Below are positions 31,215-34,877 of a stretch of DNA of 34,877 nt, in pieces. The position numbers and the translations under genes were made by a program. Location: assembly GCA_002395085.1 (NCBI GenBank), contig DGVV01000154.1, positions 1-34,877 of the forward strand, given 5' to 3'. The stretch comes from Ruminococcus sp. UBA4275. GTDB taxonomy: Bacteria; Bacillota; Clostridia; Oscillospirales; Ruminococcaceae. Each line of letters opens with the position of its first letter. Positions within the stretch are counted from its first letter, which is position 1. Below the pieces are notes generated by a model, which was not told where the DNA came from, did not search any database, and worked only from the letters and a program-made list of their open reading frames with translations.

Positions 31215-31241
31215 GCATCTGCATTTTACAGTCGCATACGG

Positions 31242-31297
31242 CTCTGCCCGGCGCTGAGTCACCAGATATGATACGGGCAGAGCGTGTCTCTGCCCGT
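31242..31297 (+). promoter_or_regulatory. Alternative-pairing leader between beta subunit gene and adhE
   Basis: CTCTGCCCG occurs at 31242-31250 and again at 31288-31296, and its complement CGGGCAGAG lies between at 31274-31282. The middle piece can pair with either side; the second pairing extends to a perfect 10-bp stem (31273-31282 with 31288-31297) and a 5-nt loop. No T-run follows. It may be a simple 3' hairpin of the beta subunit transcript or a switch controlling adhE. No clear adhE promoter was found in the 195-bp gap. Confidence 0.5.
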
Positions 31298-31409
31298 CAT
31301 ATTATGCGAGCAGTTAGTGTATGCTTACCATTTGGTTCAGACACAGCTTCCTGCTTCGGCATCTGGCTGTGACCGCTCTATTATCATCTTCACCGGAGGT
31401 CTGATATTT

Positions 31410-34025
31410 ATGAACGACTACCCGATCGTTGACACTGTGGATGCGCTGAAGGCGCTGCTTGCCAGAGTCCGCGCCGCACAGGAGGAATTTGCCGGATTCC
31501 CGCAGGAGAAGGTCGATGAGATCTTCCGTGCAGCCGCAATTGCTGCCAATCAGGCACGCATCCCGCTCGCAAAAATGGCGGTCGAGGAGACCGGCATGGG
31601 CGTCATGGAAGACAAGGTCATCAAAAACCATTTCGCCTCGGAATATATCTACAACGCTTACCGCGATACCAAAACCTGCGGCGTCATTGAGCGCAATCCC
31701 TCTATGGGTACGATGCGCATTGCTGAGCCGCTCGGCGTGATTGCTGCGGTCATCCCCACCACCAACCCCACCTCGACTGCAATCTTCAAAACGCTCATTA
31801 CGCTGAAAACGCGCAACGGCATCATCATCTCGCCGCACCCGCGCGCCAAGGAATCCACCATCGCAGCGGCAAAGATCGTTGCGGAAGCGGCATATAAGGC
31901 GGGCGCGCCGGAAGGCATCATCGGCTGGATCGACAAGCCCTCGCTCGATATGACCAATACCGTCATGAAGTATTCGGACATCATCCTCGCAACCGGCGGT
32001 CCGGGCATGGTTCATGCGGCGTATTCCAGCGGCAAGCCGGCACTCGGCGTCGGCGCGGGCAATACCCCTGCCATCATCGACGACACCGCAGACATCATCC
32101 TCGCAGTCAATTCGATCATCCACTCCAAAACCTTCGATAACGGCATGATCTGCGCTTCGGAACAGTCTACGATTGTCCTGGATAAGATCTATGCAAAGGT
32201 CAAGAAGGAATTTACCGCAAGAGGCTGCTATTTCCTCAAGCCTGACGAAATCGACAAGGTGCGCCAGACCATTATCATCAACGGCTCGCTGAATGCCAAG
32301 ATCGTCGGTCAGAGTGCATTCAAAATCGCAGAACTTTCCGGTGTGAAAGTGCCGGAGACCACCAAAATCCTCATCGGTGAGGTCGAGTCTGTGGACATTA
32401 CCGAGGAATTTGCACACGAGAAGCTCTCGCCGGTGCTGGCAATGTACCGCGCAAAGGACTTCGAGGATGCTGTGCAGAAGGCAGAGCGCCTCATTGCGGA
32501 CGGCGGCTACGGCCATACCTCCTCGGTGTATCTCAATGCTGTCACGGAGCGCGCCAAGATCGACGAAATGGCAGAGCGCATGAAGACCTGCCGGATTCTC
32601 GTCAATACCCCGTCTTCGCACGGCGGTATCGGTGATCTCTATAACTTCAATCTTGCCCCGTCTCTGACGCTCGGCTGCGGCTCGTGGGGCGGCAACTCCG
32701 TCAGCGAAAACGTCGGCGTGAAGCATCTGCTCAATATCAAGACCGTTGCCGAAAGGAGAGAGAATATGCTCTGGTTCCGTGCGCCTGAGAAGGTTTATAT
32801 CAAGCAGGGCTGCCTGCCCGTTGCGCTGCGTGAGCTGGGCGATGTGCTGGGCAAGAAGCGCGCCTTCCTCGTCACGGATAACTTCATGTTCAAGAACGGT
32901 TACGCAAAGCCTGTCACGGAGCAGCTCGAAAAGCTCGGCATCATGTATACCGCATTCTTCGATGTCGAACCCGACCCGACTCTGAAATCTGCCCGCGCAG
33001 GCGCAGAGGCAATGCGCTCCTTCCAGCCCGATGTCATTATCGCACTGGGCGGCGGCTCTGCAATGGACGCTGCAAAGATCATGTGGGTGCTGTATGAGCA
33101 TCCGGAAGCAGACTTCATGGATATGGCAATGCGCTTCTCCGACATCCGCAAGCGCATCTACACTTTCCCGAAAATGGGCGAAAAGGCTTACTTCATCGCC
33201 ATCCCGACCTCTGCCGGCACCGGCTCTGAGGTCACGCCGTTCGCCGTCATCACTGATGAGACCAGCGGCATCAAGTATCCGCTCGCAGACTATGAGCTGA
33301 TGCCGAATATGGCGATTGTCGATCCTGACCTGATGAAGACCGCACCGAAGAGTCTGACCTCTGCTTCCGGTATTGACGTTGCAACCCATGCGCTCGAAGC
33401 ATACGCTTCCGTCATGGCAACCGATTACACCGACGGCCTCGCGCTGCGTTCGCTGAAGCTCGTGTTCGAGAATCTCCCGCAGACCTATAAGCTCGGCGCA
33501 GGCGCACCGAAGGCTTGGGAGAATATGGCAAATGCCGCCAATATGGCAGGTATGGCATTCGCAAATGCCTTCCTCGGCGTCTGCCACTCGATGGCGCATA
33601 AGCTCGGTGCATTCCACCATGTCCCGCACGGCGTTGCAAATGCCCTGATGCTGGAGCAGGTGCTGCGCTTCAATGCAGCAGAAGTTCCGCCGAAGATGGG
33701 TACGTTCCCGCAGTATGCTTATCCGCATACCCTCGCCCGCTATGCTGAGGTCGCAGATTCCCTCGGTCTGGGCGGCAAAAATGACAAGGAAAAACTCGAA
33801 AATCTCATCGCTGCCCTCAATGACCTCAAGCACACCATCGGCATTCCGGACAGCATTCAGGCATGGGGCGTTGACGAGGAGAAGTTCCTCGCACAGCTCG
33901 ATGAGATGTCTGAGCAGGCATTTGACGATCAATGCACCGGTGCAAACCCGCGTTACCCGCTGGTTGCCGAGATCAGACAGATGTATCTCAACGCATACTA
34001 CGGCAAGAATGCCGAAACTGTGTAA
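31410..34025 (+). CDS. adhE: Bifunctional acetaldehyde-CoA/alcohol dehydrogenase
   Basis: An 871-aa AdhE, which reduces acetyl-CoA to acetaldehyde and then to ethanol, recycling NADH in fermentation. Residues 1-440 are the aldehyde dehydrogenase half with the active Cys C248 in NGMICASEQS. Residues 450-871 are the iron-dependent alcohol dehydrogenase half, with GGGSAMDAAK for NAD binding and iron-site His residues at H726, H730 and H740 (HSMAHKL and FHHVPHG). AdhE forms filaments called spirosomes. CCGGAGGT precedes the ATG at 31410; a longer frame begins in the leader. Length is normal. A small kinase-like gene follows after 15 bp. Confidence 0.97.
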   Translation: MNDYPIVDTVDALKALLARVRAAQEEFAGFPQEKVDEIFRAAAIAANQARIPLAKMAVEETGMGVMEDKVIKNHFASEYIYNAYRDTKTCGVIERNPSMGTMRIAEPLGVIAAVIPTTNPTSTAIFKTLITLKTRNGIIISPHPRAKESTIAAAKIVAEAAYKAGAPEGIIGWIDKPSLDMTNTVMKYSDIILATGGPGMVHAAYSSGKPALGVGAGNTPAIIDDTADIILAVNSIIHSKTFDNGMICASEQSTIVLDKIYAKVKKEFTARGCYFLKPDEIDKVRQTIIINGSLNAKIVGQSAFKIAELSGVKVPETTKILIGEVESVDITEEFAHEKLSPVLAMYRAKDFEDAVQKAERLIADGGYGHTSSVYLNAVTERAKIDEMAERMKTCRILVNTPSSHGGIGDLYNFNLAPSLTLGCGSWGGNSVSENVGVKHLLNIKTVAERRENMLWFRAPEKVYIKQGCLPVALRELGDVLGKKRAFLVTDNFMFKNGYAKPVTEQLEKLGIMYTAFFDVEPDPTLKSARAGAEAMRSFQPDVIIALGGGSAMDAAKIMWVLYEHPEADFMDMAMRFSDIRKRIYTFPKMGEKAYFIAIPTSAGTGSEVTPFAVITDETSGIKYPLADYELMPNMAIVDPDLMKTAPKSLTSASGIDVATHALEAYASVMATDYTDGLALRSLKLVFENLPQTYKLGAGAPKAWENMANAANMAGMAFANAFLGVCHSMAHKLGAFHHVPHGVANALMLEQVLRFNAAEVPPKMGTFPQYAYPHTLARYAEVADSLGLGGKNDKEKLENLIAALNDLKHTIGIPDSIQAWGVDEEKFLAQLDEMSEQAFDDQCTGANPRYPLVAEIRQMYLNAYYGKNAETV

Positions 34026-34040
34026 AAGGGGGCAAATATC

Positions 34041-34799
34041 ATGGCACTCAAAGACGATCAGATCATCGCAACCCGTCCGCGCAAGAAGGTTTACCGCGAG
34101 GGCGACACCGTTCTCAAAGTGTTCAGCGCGGATTACTCCAAGGCCTCTGTGCTGAATGAGGCGCTCAATCAGGCGCGTGTTGAGGACATCGGGCTGAATG
34201 TCCCGCGCATCCACGAGGTTTTCAAGATTGAGGATCAGTGGGCGATCCGCTCCGATTTCATCGAGGGCAAGACGCTCCAGCAGCTCATGGACGAAAATCC
34301 CGACAAGCGCGACGAATATCTCAGACAGTTCGTGGCGCTGCAAATGGAGATCCACACCAAGCGCGCACAGCTCCTGACCAAGCTCAAGGACAAGATGCAC
34401 CGCAAAATCTCCGACAGCAAATTCGAGGCGACCATCCGCTTTGAACTGCACACCCGTCTGGAAGGTATGCCCAAGCACAATAAGGTCTGCCACGGCGACT
34501 TCAACCCCTCCAATGTCATCATCACGCCGGACGGCACGCCCTTCATCATTGACTGGGCGCACGTCACGCAGGGCAATGCCTCCGCAGATGTCGCACGCAC
34601 CTATCTGTATCTGATGCTCAGCGGCGAGGAGCAGCTTGCAAAAGATTACCTCAAGCTCTTCTGCAAGATGAGCGATACTGCACTCCAGTATGTGCAGAAC
34701 TGGATGCCGATTGTTGCGGCATCGCAGTCTGTCAAGGAGAACAGCGACGATGATTTTGCGCTGCTGTCCCGTTGGGTCAATGTTGTGGATTACACCTGA
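34041..34799 (+). CDS. APH-like phosphotransferase
   Basis: A 252-aa protein of the aminoglycoside-phosphotransferase/choline-kinase fold. The N-lobe is at about 1-80, the catalytic loop VCHGDFNPSNVI near residues 151-162 (D as base, N for metal), and the metal motif FIIDWAHVTQG near 170-180. The real substrate is unknown; the fold does not imply drug resistance. AAGGGGG precedes the ATG. The 15-bp gap to adhE suggests one transcript and a link to fermentation or wall metabolism. Confidence 0.85.
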   Translation: MALKDDQIIATRPRKKVYREGDTVLKVFSADYSKASVLNEALNQARVEDIGLNVPRIHEVFKIEDQWAIRSDFIEGKTLQQLMDENPDKRDEYLRQFVALQMEIHTKRAQLLTKLKDKMHRKISDSKFEATIRFELHTRLEGMPKHNKVCHGDFNPSNVIITPDGTPFIIDWAHVTQGNASADVARTYLYLMLSGEEQLAKDYLKLFCKMSDTALQYVQNWMPIVAASQSVKENSDDDFALLSRWVNVVDYT

Positions 34800-34840
34800 C
34801 GGCCGCATCTTCACCGAAACAAAAAGGCGCAGGCTGTCGA

Positions 34841-34865
34841 AAAAGGTATCGCTGCGCGATGATTA
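34841..34865. repeat. 25-bp repeat, right-edge copy
   Basis: Exact inverted copy of positions 1-25, reading outward, followed by TATAAT-containing sequence (TAATGGGGCGCT) to the window end. It lies 41 bp after the last stop codon. The sequence just inside (GGCTGTCGAAAAAGG) is not part of the shared match. Probably the start of a dispersed repeat that broke the assembly. Confidence 0.7.
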
Positions 34866-34877
34866 TAATGGGGCGCT

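Noticed and set aside
31304..31372. 22-codon open frame in the adhE leader
   Set aside because: No ribosome binding site and no composition suggesting a leader peptide.
31215..31409. Rex operator before adhE
   Set aside because: No TTGTTAAnnnnnnTTAACAA-like sequence could be found in the gap.
31314..34814. Minus-strand open frame of 1166 codons opposite adhE and the kinase gene
   Set aside because: Shadow of the highly biased adhE codons; no family resemblance.

Overview
This window looks like a chromosomal segment of a GC-rich Firmicute of the class Clostridia, most likely a gut Ruminococcaceae/Oscillospirales member. Evidence: a dockerin-like secreted protein, a bifunctional aldehyde-alcohol dehydrogenase AdhE, a membrane Na+-pump decarboxylase pair, the PyrK/PyrD type of dihydroorotate dehydrogenase, a DegV protein, near-consensus sigma-A promoters (TTGACA-17-TATAAT) and strong AGGAGG-type ribosome binding sites. 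Species cannot be told from sequence alone. No rRNA, tRNA, CRISPR array or complete transposase was seen.

Layout. 1-3.6 kb: cysS (minus), a secreted tandem B-lectin/M23 peptidase (plus) and a flavodoxin (plus) with a DtxR-like palindrome at its promoter. 3.7-15.9 kb: a seven-gene minus-strand operon behind a perfect consensus promoter. Its genes, in order of transcription, encode a two-TM protein, a zinc-ribbon/coiled-coil protein, an FtsK/EssC-like multi-domain ATPase, a small acidic helical protein, a HerA/VirB4-like ATPase, a toxin-like DNA/RNA non-specific endonuclease with a Gly/Ser-rich linker, and a zinc-ribbon/TM/TPR-like/LamG protein. This is the accessory, poorly described part of the window. 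16-24.6 kb: housekeeping and small-family genes (MATE exporter, HAD phosphatase, PhzF, DMT transporter, a membrane protein, MreB, GNAT, Dabb, DegV, TrmL, a 58-aa small protein, RuvX), with a roughly 211-bp MITE-like element between the Dabb gene and degV. 24.6-28 kb: pyrimidine genes pyrK-pyrD with a histidine phosphatase and ruvX in one overlapping operon, and pyrF just upstream behind a long hairpin. 28.2-34.8 kb: plus-strand genes for a dockerin-like protein, an orphan Imm51-like immunity protein, OadG/OadB-type Na+ pump subunits, AdhE and a small APH-like kinase.

The main candidate for an undescribed system is the 3687-15904 operon. It combines two different pumping ATPases of the FtsK-HerA superfamily, two zinc-ribbon proteins, two membrane-anchored proteins, a small acidic protein and a nuclease shaped like a polymorphic toxin. 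Four of the six junctions are overlaps or very short gaps, so the genes are probably translated together. I infer an envelope-associated translocation or conflict system, distantly like type VII secretion; it lacks recognisable WXG100, EssA, EssB or EsaB partners. The function is unproven.

Both window edges end in the same 25-bp sequence in inverted orientation, so the window is probably a whole contig that stops in a dispersed repeat.
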